NCBI RefSeq assembly: GCF_009932555.1
Contig: NZ_BLJO01000002.1
Span: 359,975-423,974 of the forward strand
DNA length: 64,000 nt
DNA from: Steroidobacter agaridevorans
Lineage (GTDB): Bacteria > Pseudomonadota > Gammaproteobacteria > Steroidobacterales > Steroidobacteraceae
Direction: 5' to 3'
Of the stretch, positions 55,384 through 63,809 are shown piece by piece. The notes below the pieces were generated by a model that saw only the letters and a program-made list of their open reading frames with translations, was not told the origin of the DNA and searched no databases. Numbering within the stretch: the stretch's first letter is position 1; each line of letters opens with the position of its first letter. The position numbers and the translations under genes were made by a program.

Positions 55384-56901
55384 ATGGCCACCCGCACGGT
55401 TCGATTCGGCCACTACCTCGCCTACGGGAGCAATGATTTCCTCGGCGCCGGGGCGATGTCGGTCATCAGTGGCTGGATCCTGTTCTTCTATACGACCTTT
55501 TGTGGCCTTACCGCCGTGCAAGCCGCCGCGATCTTCGCGATCGCGCGGCTCTTCGATGCCGTGGTCAGCCCGCTGATCGGCTACATCTCCGATCATTTCC
55601 ATCGCACCGCCCTCGGCCGGCGCTTCGGCCGTCGGCGGTTCTTTGTCTTGCTGGCCGTGCCGCTGCTGCCGAGCTTCGCGCTGATGTGGATCGACGGCAT
55701 GAGCTTCTGGTACTACCTCGTCACCTACGTGTTCTTCGAGGTCGTGTACGCGATGGAGCTGATTCCATACGAAACGCTGGCCGCGGAGATGTCGCCGGAC
55801 TACAAGGTCAAAGCGAAATTCGCCGGCGCTCGCATTCTATGCGGCCAGGTTGCTGCGATCCTGGCTGGCGTTCTGCCCGGCCGCATCATCGAGGCGTTCG
55901 GCAAGAGCTCGGCCGAGACGTTCTTCTATCTCGGCGTGATCTTCTCGGTGATCTTCATGCTGGTCGCGCTGATCGTGTTCACGTTCACCTGGGAGCGGCC
56001 ACGCGAGGAGATCGAAAGCATCGCTGTGGATCATGGCGATCAGTCGCCGCTGCGGCGGCTGACGCAGCTCTACTCCGATCTGATCGCCACGCTGCGGATT
56101 CGCGCGTTTCGGCTGCACCTCGGCATGTACCTCGGCGGCTACATCAGCCAGGACATCTTCAATGCCGTGTTCACCTACTTCATCGTGTTCGCCATCGGCG
56201 GCAGTGTCGTCATGGCGTCGAACATGATGGGAACGATGGCATTCGCCCAGTTGCTCGCCGTGGCCGTGTTCATTCCGATGTGCCTGCGGCTGCATCCGGC
56301 GCCGTCGTATCGGATCGCAGTCAGTTTGTACGCCGCCTCCGTGTTGGGTTTCGTCGCGCTCTATCAGATGCACCCCGTGCCGACGTGGTGGATTTACGCG
56401 CCCGTGTTGCTCGCGGGCTTGGGCCGCGGCGGGCTCAATTACATTCCCTGGAATACCTATAACTACATGGCCGATGTCGATGAGATCGTCACTGGCCGCC
56501 GTCGTGAAGGCGCGTTCGCAGGCGTCATGACGTTCATTCGCAAGACATCGCAGGCCGCGGCGGTCATGGGCGTCGGCTTCGTGCTGCAGGCCGGCGGATT
56601 CATTTCCGGGAACACGACTCAATCGGCTGAGGCCGTGCAGACCATCGTGCTGATGCTGGCCCTGGGGACGCTGACTCTGCTCGCGTTCGGTTGGATCGTG
56701 TCTCTGCGCTTCAGGCTCGATCGCGACACGCATGCGGTACTGATGCGGGAGATCGTCCGGTTCAAGCAGGAACCCGATCCTGTACCCGACGCCGAAAGCC
56801 GACGGATCGTCGAAGATCTCACCGGCTGGCGCTACGAGGAGCTTTGGGGGCGGCCGCGCAAAGGCGATGCGCAGCAGCCTGACGCGGCGGCCACGCTTTA
56901 G
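55384..56901 (+). CDS. MFS sugar transporter of the GPH (glycoside-pentoside-hexuronide) type
   Basis: 505 aa, 12 transmembrane helices. GPH hallmarks: FGHYLAYGSNDFLGAGA, ARLFDAVVSPLIGYISDHFH split as FDAVVSPLIGYISDH, LGRRFGRRRFF after helix 2, and GGLNYIPWNTYNYMADVDE split as YIPWNTYNYMADVDE. Imports glycosides or uronides with cations. Its place after GH105 fits uptake of unsaturated GalA-Rha. Confidence 0.92.
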   Translation: MATRTVRFGHYLAYGSNDFLGAGAMSVISGWILFFYTTFCGLTAVQAAAIFAIARLFDAVVSPLIGYISDHFHRTALGRRFGRRRFFVLLAVPLLPSFALMWIDGMSFWYYLVTYVFFEVVYAMELIPYETLAAEMSPDYKVKAKFAGARILCGQVAAILAGVLPGRIIEAFGKSSAETFFYLGVIFSVIFMLVALIVFTFTWERPREEIESIAVDHGDQSPLRRLTQLYSDLIATLRIRAFRLHLGMYLGGYISQDIFNAVFTYFIVFAIGGSVVMASNMMGTMAFAQLLAVAVFIPMCLRLHPAPSYRIAVSLYAASVLGFVALYQMHPVPTWWIYAPVLLAGLGRGGLNYIPWNTYNYMADVDEIVTGRRREGAFAGVMTFIRKTSQAAAVMGVGFVLQAGGFISGNTTQSAEAVQTIVLMLALGTLTLLAFGWIVSLRFRLDRDTHAVLMREIVRFKQEPDPVPDAESRRIVEDLTGWRYEELWGRPRKGDAQQPDAAATL

Positions 56902-56908
56902 AAAACCG

Positions 56909-56939
56909 TTGACTCTCCTGCTACGTCAGGGTGCAAGCT
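56909..56939 (+). promoter_or_regulatory. MerR-type promoter with 19-bp spacer
   Basis: TTGACT (56909-56914), 19 bases containing CTCTCC...ACGTCAGGGT, then CAAGCT (56934-56939). This is the stretched promoter form bound and twisted by MerR-family regulators, and the inner sequence looks like known self-regulated MerR operators. It lies 26 bases before the merR-like gene. Confidence 0.65.
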
Positions 56940-56965
56940 AGCCGCCTGGCAGTTTCGAGGCGGTC

Positions 56966-57823
56966 ATGTTCCGGATCGGCGATTTCTCGCGGCTGGCGCG
57001 GGTCACGATAAAGACCCTGCATCACTACGATGAGGCAGGGCTGTTGCAGCCGAGCCATGTGGACCGGCACAGCGGCTATCGCTACTACGACGCTTCGCAA
57101 CTGCAGACGCTCCACCGCATCCTGCTGTTGAGGGATCTCGGCTTCTCCCTCGAGCAAATCCATGAACTGCTGCGCGCGGATGCCCGATCTTTGGCTGCGA
57201 CGCTGGAGACGCGCCAGCAGGAACTTGCCGAGAGCATCGCCGCCGATCAGGCGCGTTTGCGTCGGCTGGAAGCCTTGCGGACGACGCTCGATCCACGAGG
57301 TCCTGCAAATCAACCGCCCGTGTTGCTGAGAGACTCACCGGCGATCGAAGTGTACTCGGTGCGCGAACGCGTTCCTCATTTCGGTGCGCCGATGCAGCGG
57401 CTGTTCGAAGAGGCCGAGTCCGTTGTAGCGGCCGAGCACGCGCGCGGCCCCGCCAGTCCGTTCACGATCTTTCATGACCCGGATTACCGTGAACAGGATG
57501 TAGACGTCGAGATCTGCATTCCGGTGAAGCACAGCGTCACAAAGCTCAGCACGCATCTGCTGCCGCGTTGTGAAGCAAGCGCGTCGGTCACCTATCACGG
57601 CCCTTATGAGCAGACGCCACTCGCCTATTCTCAGCTGCTCGAATGGATGAGCCGCAGCGGCATGCGCCTGGCTGGGCCGCTGCGCGAGATCTATCACCGC
57701 TACGGCGCGGACCAGATCGGCTACTCCCTGCCGGCTGCGGTGCTGGCGAAACGCAGCGCAGATTTCGTTACTGAGCTGCAGGCGCCCGTGGTGCCGAACT
57801 CATCACAGGAGACGCCGGTATGA
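56966..57823 (+). CDS. MerR family regulator with GyrI-like effector domain
   Basis: 285 aa. Winged helix 1-70 (FRIGDFSRLARVTIKTLHHYDEAGLL split as FRIGDFSRLARVTIKTLHHY, then SGYRYYDASQLQTL), a coiled-coil dimer helix 75-115, and a GyrI-like/BmrR effector domain about 130-275 with EVYSVRERV and CEASASVTYHGPYEQ. Such regulators sense lipophilic cations or aromatic drugs. Probably self-regulated from the promoter above. Its stop overlaps the hydrolase start as ATGA. Confidence 0.92.
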   Translation: MFRIGDFSRLARVTIKTLHHYDEAGLLQPSHVDRHSGYRYYDASQLQTLHRILLLRDLGFSLEQIHELLRADARSLAATLETRQQELAESIAADQARLRRLEALRTTLDPRGPANQPPVLLRDSPAIEVYSVRERVPHFGAPMQRLFEEAESVVAAEHARGPASPFTIFHDPDYREQDVDVEICIPVKHSVTKLSTHLLPRCEASASVTYHGPYEQTPLAYSQLLEWMSRSGMRLAGPLREIYHRYGADQIGYSLPAAVLAKRSADFVTELQAPVVPNSSQETPV

Positions 57824-58890
57824 CCTGTCGAATCATTGCAGCACTGTTAGTCACCGCCGCGCTCCTGGCTCATCGGAGCGCAATCGCCGACGAGATGCGC
57901 GAGACGCATCCGAATATCGATACATCCTATGGAACGCTTACGCTCCGCGATGGCGTGAAGCTACAAACAATCGTCACGAAACCTGCGGCTGCGACCGGTC
58001 GGCTGCCTGCGATTCTGTTCGTGCAATGGCTCTCCTGCGACACCATCGCGATCTCGGACAACCCGCGCGACGGCTGGTCCGCCATGCTGAAAGAAGTCGT
58101 CCGGCGCTCGAATGCACTGGTGTGGAGAACGGAAAAGCGCGGCGTCGGCGCGAGTGAAGGCAATTGCGCAACGATGGATTACGACACGGAGCTCGACGAT
58201 CATCGCCAAGCTCTGGAACAACTGCGACTGCGGGATGACGTCGATCCCAAACGCATCGTGATCTTCGGGGGCAGCATCGGCGGCACGTACGCCCCGCTCC
58301 TCGCCGCCAACCAACCTGTCGCCGGCGTGATGATCTGGGGCGCCGGCGCCACGACTTGGGCGGAGCGCATGTTGAAGTTCGAACGCAATGCGCTGGAGCT
58401 GAAGGGCTCGCCACCCGATCAGCTCGCGCGCGAGATGACGCTGCGTCTGCAGTTCTTCGATCGCTACCTGATTCATCGCCAGACACCCGCCCAGATCGCC
58501 GCTGCCGACGCGACGCTCGGCGCCGTCTGGCCTCGCATCGTCGGCACGACTGCGAACGATCACTACGGCCGCCCCTTCGCTTTCCACCAACAGGCTCAGC
58601 AGGCCGACTGGGCCGCCGCGTGGTCAAAGGTAGACGCGCCGGTACTCGCTCTCTACGGCGAATACGATTGGTTCGAATCTCGCGACGCTACCTTACTCAT
58701 CGCACGCATCGCCAACGCAAAGTCACCAGGCCGTGGCACCTTCGCCGAGATCCCGCGCATGAACCATCACTTCGCGCAGTATCCGAACGCGACGGCGGCG
58801 TTTGCGGAAAAGGAGGGACAGGTGAATCCAGAGCCGGCGGTCAGTGTGATGCTGGAGTGGCTGAAGAAAATCCTGGGCTCGCCAAGCTAA
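57820..58890 (+). CDS. Exported alpha/beta hydrolase
   Basis: 356 aa. Signal peptide (AALLVTAALLAHRSAIA). Nucleophile S152 in FGGSIGGTYAP, Asp in YGEYDWFES, His in MNHHF; oxyanion region FVQWLSCDT and RTEKRGVGASEG. Resembles X-Pro dipeptidyl or acyl hydrolases of the BAAT/peptidase S15 neighbourhood; substrate unknown. Coupled to the MerR-GyrI regulator, so its substrate or a related compound may be the inducer. Confidence 0.88.
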   Translation: MTCRIIAALLVTAALLAHRSAIADEMRETHPNIDTSYGTLTLRDGVKLQTIVTKPAAATGRLPAILFVQWLSCDTIAISDNPRDGWSAMLKEVVRRSNALVWRTEKRGVGASEGNCATMDYDTELDDHRQALEQLRLRDDVDPKRIVIFGGSIGGTYAPLLAANQPVAGVMIWGAGATTWAERMLKFERNALELKGSPPDQLAREMTLRLQFFDRYLIHRQTPAQIAAADATLGAVWPRIVGTTANDHYGRPFAFHQQAQQADWAAAWSKVDAPVLALYGEYDWFESRDATLLIARIANAKSPGRGTFAEIPRMNHHFAQYPNATAAFAEKEGQVNPEPAVSVMLEWLKKILGSPS

Positions 58891-58968
58891 GCGCCCCAAG
58901 AGAGCATTCGCTCAGTTAATCGATTCTCCGTGGTCATGCGCTCCATGCAGAGCCGTACACCGCCATAA

Positions 58969-59085
58969 GATGTCGCATACCAAGTCGAATTGCGTGCCTC
59001 AATCGAGCGAGGCCTGACTGATGCCAACGCTGGGCGCTTGATTCCAGTGGAAGATCCGATGAAGGAATTCGGTATCGAAGAATGA
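58969..59085 (+). pseudogene. Antitoxin remnant (start lost)
   Basis: Reading frame after a stop at 58966-58968: VELRASIERGLTDANAGRLI, then a tail ending FGIEE. This is the C-terminal pattern of small type II antitoxins (ELRASIxxGLxDxxAGR). No ATG or ribosome site remains in frame; the first possible start is a TTG at 58990. Its stop overlaps the toxin start as ATGA, the normal arrangement for such pairs. Confidence 0.65.
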
Positions 59086-59242
59086 GGGTCTACTGGACCC
59101 CAGAAGCTCGAGCACGGCTACGCGAGGTTCACTGGTATGTCCCATCGTTGCCGCGGAAGTGACGGCGCGCACACTGCGTCGCTCACAGCAGCTTGCGACG
59201 GCTCCGCTGTTAGCGCGGGCGTCTACTGCCGGCGAAAGGTAG
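59082..59242 (+). pseudogene. ParE/RelE-type toxin remnant (frameshifted)
   Basis: Starts MRVYWTPEARARLREVHWYV, the standard N-terminus of ParE-family toxins, but stops after 26 residues at 59160-59162. From 59141 another frame continues the family pattern, PIVAAEVTARTLRRSQQLA, to a stop at 59240-59242, still short of the usual 95-100 aa. So there is a frameshift, probably with a small deletion, near 59130-59141 and a lost C-terminus. Confidence 0.68.
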
Positions 59243-59275
59243 GCATCGATAGAAACTTACTTGGCGACAACGGAT

Positions 59276-59349
59276 TGGAGGCTCGGGCCGGAATCGAACC
59301 GGCGTAGACGGCTTTGCAGGCCGCTGCATAACCACTTTGCTACCGAGCC
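59276..59349 (-). tRNA. tRNA-Cys (GCA)
   Basis: 74 bases on the minus strand. Acceptor GGCTCGG pairs with CCGAGCC, followed by discriminator T and encoded CCA (59278-59276). Anticodon loop CTGCAAA gives GCA; T-loop GGTTCGATTCC. Together with tRNA-Gly it follows pgsA, as cysT follows glyW in E. coli. Confidence 0.97.
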
Positions 59350-59440
59350 GTAGGAGTGGGTAGGAGTGGTCAACCCTAGCTCCTGCCGGTGCCGCCGGAC
59401 CCTTATTGGCGTTCTTAAGTTGCTGGCGGCACTGAAGAAT

Positions 59441-59516
59441 TGGAGCGGGAAACGAGGCTCGAACTCGCGACCTTAACCTTGGCAAGGTTACGCTCTACCA
59501 ACTGAGCTATTCCCGC
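59441..59516 (-). tRNA. tRNA-Gly (GCC)
   Basis: 76 bases on the minus strand. Acceptor GCGGGAA with TTCCCGC, discriminator T, encoded CCA (59443-59441). D-arm TAGCTCAGTTGGTAGAGC, anticodon loop TTGCCAA giving GCC, T-loop AGTTCGAGC. Lies 90 bases downstream of the end of pgsA in the direction of transcription and 91 bases before tRNA-Cys. Confidence 0.97.
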
Positions 59517-59606
59517 GTCGCGCCCGGTGGACGTGGCCACCGGAGAGGCCGCTATTCTAGGGTCGAGTCCGAAACTGTCAAGGCAAGTTGTGCATTTCCC
59601 ACAGAA

Positions 59607-60203
59607 TTATTTCACGCCTGACCGCATCAAGTCCGGCCAGGCGGCGCGTAGGTAAACCACCATGGACCACAGCGTCAGCGCCGCGGCGGCCACGAGGCAG
59701 TAAAAGCCCAGCTCGAATGCGGGGATGAACCACACATCTTCCCGGAACAGCATCATCGACAGGCCGGTCATCTGGAAGATGGTCTTGACCTTGCCGATCG
59801 ACGACACGGCCACCTTGCCTCGCGCGCCCACCTCCGCCATCCATTCTCGGAGCGCGGAAATGGTGATCTCGCGGCCGACGATCACCGCGGCAGTCAGCGT
59901 GATCAAGGTGTGCGGATCGAACTTGATGAACTCCAGCATCGGCGGGTCATAGCTGACCAGCAGGATCAGCGCGACCGCGACCATCAGCTTGTCCGCCACC
60001 GGATCGAGGAACGCGCCGAGCGCCGACATCTGGCCGAGCTTGCGCGCCAGATAGCCGTCGAGCGAATCGGTGACGGCCGCAAGGATGAAGATCCAACCCG
60101 TGGCCGCCTTGGCCCAGTGTTGGTCCATATAGAAGAGGACGACCACCAGCGGAATCATGATGATCCGCGCTACGGTCAGGATGTTCGCGATAGGAAAAGT
60201 CAC
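59607..60203 (-). CDS. pgsA: CDP-diacylglycerol-glycerol-3-phosphate 3-phosphatidyltransferase
   Basis: 198 aa from a GTG at 60203, where the protein begins TFPIANILTVARI like other PgsA; an ATG at 60251 inside uvrC is the alternative. CDP-alcohol motif in DSLDGYLARKLGQ and SALGAFLDPVADK (D-G-x2-A-R-x8-G-x3-D-x3-D). Four to five membrane helices. Makes phosphatidylglycerol phosphate, the committed step to PG and cardiolipin. Follows uvrC, as in E. coli. Confidence 0.93.
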   Translation of the reverse strand: MTFPIANILTVARIIMIPLVVVLFYMDQHWAKAATGWIFILAAVTDSLDGYLARKLGQMSALGAFLDPVADKLMVAVALILLVSYDPPMLEFIKFDPHTLITLTAAVIVGREITISALREWMAEVGARGKVAVSSIGKVKTIFQMTGLSMMLFREDVWFIPAFELGFYCLVAAAALTLWSMVVYLRAAWPDLMRSGVK

Positions 60204-60225
60204 TGGGGCGAATTGTAAGGACTTT

Positions 60226-62058
60226 TCAGCCGTTCGCGTGCAATGTGTCATAGATCGATTGCGCCAGTTTACGACCGATGCCGTGGACTTTGGCCAAATC
60301 GTCGATTCCCGCACGGCTCACCCCCTGCAGACCGCCAAATTGCCGCAGCAGTTCCCTACGTTTGCGCGGCCCCAACCCGGGAACGGTCTCTAGCACGGAC
60401 TGGGTGCGCGCCTTGCCCCGGCGCGCCCGGTGGCCAGTGATGGCGAACCGATGCGCCTCATCGCGCACGCGCTGGATCAAGTGCAGCGCCGGCGAATCCG
60501 GCGGCAGCAGGGTCGGCAGCTCGTGCCCCGGCAGGAACAACCGTTCCTGTCCCGGCCTGCGGTCCGCACCCTTCGCGACGCCCGCGATCAACACATTATC
60601 GATCTCCAACTGCTGCAACACTTCCGTAGCCTGGGCAAGCTGCCCCGGTCCGCCGTCGATCAGCAGCACGTCGGGCGTCGGCGCCTCGCCCTTCTTGATG
60701 CGGGCATAGCGCCGCGACAGCGCCTGGCGCATGGCGCCGTAGTCGTCACCGCCCGCGATGCCTTCGATGTTGAAGCGCCGATAGTCGCTCTTGATCGGAC
60801 CGTCCGGGCCGAACACGACGCACGAGGCCACGGTGCGCTCACCCATCGTGTGACTGATGTCGAAGCACTCTATACGCGCCGGCGGATTCGGCAGATTGAA
60901 CACTTCCTGCATCGCTTGCAGTTGTTCGACACTCGTCGCCTCGGTGGCACGGCGCATCTTTACGCCCAACTCGGCATTGGTGCGCGCCATTTCAAGCCAG
61001 CGCGCGCGAACGCCCCGGACGTTCGGGCGGATGCGCACCGACCGCTCCATGCGCTCGCTCAACGCCTGCTCGAGCGTGTCCGCGTCTTCGATCTGTTCGT
61101 TGATCAGAATCTCGCCCGGCGCTTCGCGCCCCAGGTAGTACTGCGCCAGGAAGCCCGAGAGCAACTCCCCCGCTTCTGCAATGCCTGGCTTGGGAAAAAA
61201 GTTGCTGCTGCCGAGATTGCGCCCGCCGCGCACGAACACGATCGAGACGCAGTGATCGCTGCCGTGAGAGACGAGCGCGACGGCGTCGATGTCCTCGGTG
61301 GCATTGCGTGTGACCGACTGAGTCGAGTGAATGGCCTTGATGCCATTGATCTGATCGCGCAAGCGCGCCGCCTTTTCGAACTCCAGCTCCTGCGAGGCCT
61401 GTTCCATGCGCTGGGCCAGGTCGTCGATCAGCTCGGCGCCCTTGCCTTCCAGCACCTTGATCGCATCGTTCAGGTCCTGCCGGTACTCCTCCGGCGAGAT
61501 CAGCCGCACGCACGGCCCCGAGCAGCGCTTGATCTGGTGTTGCAGGCACGGGCGCGAGCGATTGGCGAAGAACGAGTCGCTGCAGGGGCGCAGCAGGAAC
61601 AACTTCTGCAATAGCAGAATCGTCTCGCGCGTCGCCCTTGCATTGGGATATGGGCCGAAGAAGCGGCCCGGCAGCTTGCGACTGCCCCGGTAGAAGCTGA
61701 TGCGCGGATATTCGTCCTCGGTCGTGACGTAGAGGTACGGAAAGCTCTTGTCGTCGCGCAGAGTGACGTTGAAGCGCGGCCGATGGCGCTTGATCAAGTT
61801 GTACTCGAGCAGCAGCGCCTCGGTTTCCGACGCCGTCACCGTCACTTCGACATTGGCCACCTGCGAGACCATCGCCATGGTCTTGGCCGCCTGCGCCTTG
61901 CCCACGAAGTAGGTCGTGAGCCGATTCTTGAGATTGCGCGCCTTGCCGACGTACAGCACCTCGCCATCGGCGCCTATCATGCGATAGACGCCGGGGCGCT
62001 GGCTCACGTTGGCCAGGAACAGCTTGGAGTCGAAGGGGACGCTCGAAGGACCGGTCAT
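60226..62058 (-). CDS. uvrC: UvrABC excinuclease subunit C
   Basis: 610 aa, full length. GIY-YIG nuclease at the N-terminus (RPGVYRMIGADGEVLYVGKARNLKNRL cited as PGVYRMIGADGEVLYVGKA), Cys-rich segment CLQHQIKRCSGPC, UVR motif about 205-240, RNase H-like C-terminal nuclease (CFDISHTMGERTVASCVVF split as ECFDISHTMGE) and HhH pair at the end. Makes both incisions in nucleotide excision repair with UvrB. Confidence 0.97.
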   Translation of the reverse strand: MTGPSSVPFDSKLFLANVSQRPGVYRMIGADGEVLYVGKARNLKNRLTTYFVGKAQAAKTMAMVSQVANVEVTVTASETEALLLEYNLIKRHRPRFNVTLRDDKSFPYLYVTTEDEYPRISFYRGSRKLPGRFFGPYPNARATRETILLLQKLFLLRPCSDSFFANRSRPCLQHQIKRCSGPCVRLISPEEYRQDLNDAIKVLEGKGAELIDDLAQRMEQASQELEFEKAARLRDQINGIKAIHSTQSVTRNATEDIDAVALVSHGSDHCVSIVFVRGGRNLGSSNFFPKPGIAEAGELLSGFLAQYYLGREAPGEILINEQIEDADTLEQALSERMERSVRIRPNVRGVRARWLEMARTNAELGVKMRRATEATSVEQLQAMQEVFNLPNPPARIECFDISHTMGERTVASCVVFGPDGPIKSDYRRFNIEGIAGGDDYGAMRQALSRRYARIKKGEAPTPDVLLIDGGPGQLAQATEVLQQLEIDNVLIAGVAKGADRRPGQERLFLPGHELPTLLPPDSPALHLIQRVRDEAHRFAITGHRARRGKARTQSVLETVPGLGPRKRRELLRQFGGLQGVSRAGIDDLAKVHGIGRKLAQSIYDTLHANG

Positions 62059-62114
62059 GGCGCCATTTTAGTGGATGTACCCGGTCAACGCTGGTCAGGC
62101 ATTGCCCCGCCGCT

Positions 62115-63809
62115 TCAGCGTGCGTTCAGTCGCTCCATCAGATCGAGCCGGGCTCGCCAGGGATCGGGGGCGGCGATCGGGGCGCCGCTCGATGAGAAGT
62201 CGAGGATGGCATCGGCCGCGGCGTTGTAGGCCGGCCAGGTCGGACGACTTGCGCCATTCGGATTGCCGGTTCGTGCAAAGGCTACCCAGTAATCGCACAT
62301 CGCCGCGGCGATTCGTCCGTCCGCGGGCGAAACGATATCGCCATGGACTGCGCTCAGCAGATCGAAGGCATACGGAACGTCGGTCGCATGCTGAGCGCCA
62401 TACGGAGAGCCGCTGCGCTTCGCTTCGAGCACATACGAGAATCGAAATGCGTAGACCCGGCGCAATTGGCTCATCGAGCGAGCGATGAAGCGCGCGGGCT
62501 CGACCATGGCTCGATCCGAGCCGATCGCGTTGTTGATTCGCTTCAGATCGCCGTCCCCGGTCGGATCGTAGGCCGAGCGAGCTGTGCCGGCATCCGCGCC
62601 GAAGATGGCGAACGCATCCTCGACACTCTTCGCATAGCTGAGACTGAGATCCGAACTGGTCGCGCCGACAATGAGGGGCACCGGATGTTGACGACCGGCT
62701 GCATAGGCCTCTTCCGGCGACTCGACGAACAGCTTCCCATCGATCACGGGACCGCTGAACAGCGCCCTGTCGGGCACCAGCAGGCCGACCATGTTGAGTC
62801 CGGACGTGACTGCGTCGGCGCTGAGCTCGCGCAATTTGGCGAGTGCGGCGGCATCGGCGCCCTCTATGCCTTTGCTCTTCGCGAACTTGATTCCGAGGGT
62901 CGCAGCGCTGACGGCGTCCGGCACATCCTTGGCCAGATCGCGTGTCCGCACGAGCTTGCGACCGCCGCCGGATTGGATGATCGCTCGATCGAACAAGCCA
63001 CTCGTCGACGGCGACGTAAGCAGCATATTGATGGAGATGCCGCCCGCGGATTCACCGACGACCGTGATGTTGTTGGCGTCACCGCCAAAGCGATCGATGT
63101 TGTTCCGGACCCAGCGCAAGGCCGCGATCTGATCCATCAGTCCGTAGTTGCCTTTCGCTTCCTCGGCGTGCTCTGCACTCAATGCCGGGAGGGCAAAGAA
63201 CCCGAAGCGGCCAAGCCGATAGTTGAAGCTCACGAAAACTGCGTCACGCGCGGCCACGCCTTCGCCCGTCGAATCGGGCGACGAAGATCCGCCATTGACG
63301 AAGCCGCCGCCGTGGATCCAGACCATCACCGGCAACTTGCGAGCGTCCGACGCGGGCCGCCAGATATTCAGATAGAGACAATCCTCGGCGACTGGATGGC
63401 GACCTTGCGTGGGTGTCGGCCCGAAGGGCGCTTGCATGCAATCGGCACTCAACCGCCTCGCATCGAGAACTTCCTTCCAAGGATCGACAGGCTGAGGTGC
63501 TCGCCAACGCAGGTCGCCGACCGGCGGCTTTGCGTAGGGAATGCCGCGAAATACCGCCAGGTTGTTTTCAATGACGCCCTGGACGACGCCACTTGCGGTG
63601 CTGATTCGCGTAACCGGCGCAACATCACTCGCATATGCGACGCTACTCAGCACGAGCAGGACGGCCAGCAAAATTGCACGGATGCCGACAACCGGCGTGC
63701 AACTCACGCGATGAACATGGCGATGCTGGTCGCCTGCATCGCCTGCCGGTATGCGGCGAGCAGGTGCGCATTGTGGTGCGAATGCGAGCCAGGTTGCGCG
63801 GCCGCTCAT
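62115..63809 (-). CDS. Type B carboxylesterase/lipase family protein
   Basis: 564 aa from the ATG at 63809, which overlaps the upstream stop as ATGA. Its first 35 residues are odd, and a GTG at 63707 would place the signal peptide (RAILLAVLLVLSSVAYA) at the N-terminus; either start is possible. Fold features: RGIPYAKPPVGDLRWR, EDCLYLNIWRP, VWIHGGGFVNGG oxyanion region, nucleophile in VVGESAGG, and catalytic Glu/His later. Exported esterase, perhaps removing acetyl or feruloyl groups from plant glycans given the GH3 gene before it. Confidence 0.9.
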   Translation of the reverse strand: MSGRATWLAFAPQCAPARRIPAGDAGDQHRHVHRVSCTPVVGIRAILLAVLLVLSSVAYASDVAPVTRISTASGVVQGVIENNLAVFRGIPYAKPPVGDLRWRAPQPVDPWKEVLDARRLSADCMQAPFGPTPTQGRHPVAEDCLYLNIWRPASDARKLPVMVWIHGGGFVNGGSSSPDSTGEGVAARDAVFVSFNYRLGRFGFFALPALSAEHAEEAKGNYGLMDQIAALRWVRNNIDRFGGDANNITVVGESAGGISINMLLTSPSTSGLFDRAIIQSGGGRKLVRTRDLAKDVPDAVSAATLGIKFAKSKGIEGADAAALAKLRELSADAVTSGLNMVGLLVPDRALFSGPVIDGKLFVESPEEAYAAGRQHPVPLIVGATSSDLSLSYAKSVEDAFAIFGADAGTARSAYDPTGDGDLKRINNAIGSDRAMVEPARFIARSMSQLRRVYAFRFSYVLEAKRSGSPYGAQHATDVPYAFDLLSAVHGDIVSPADGRIAAAMCDYWVAFARTGNPNGASRPTWPAYNAAADAILDFSSSGAPIAAPDPWRARLDLMERLNAR

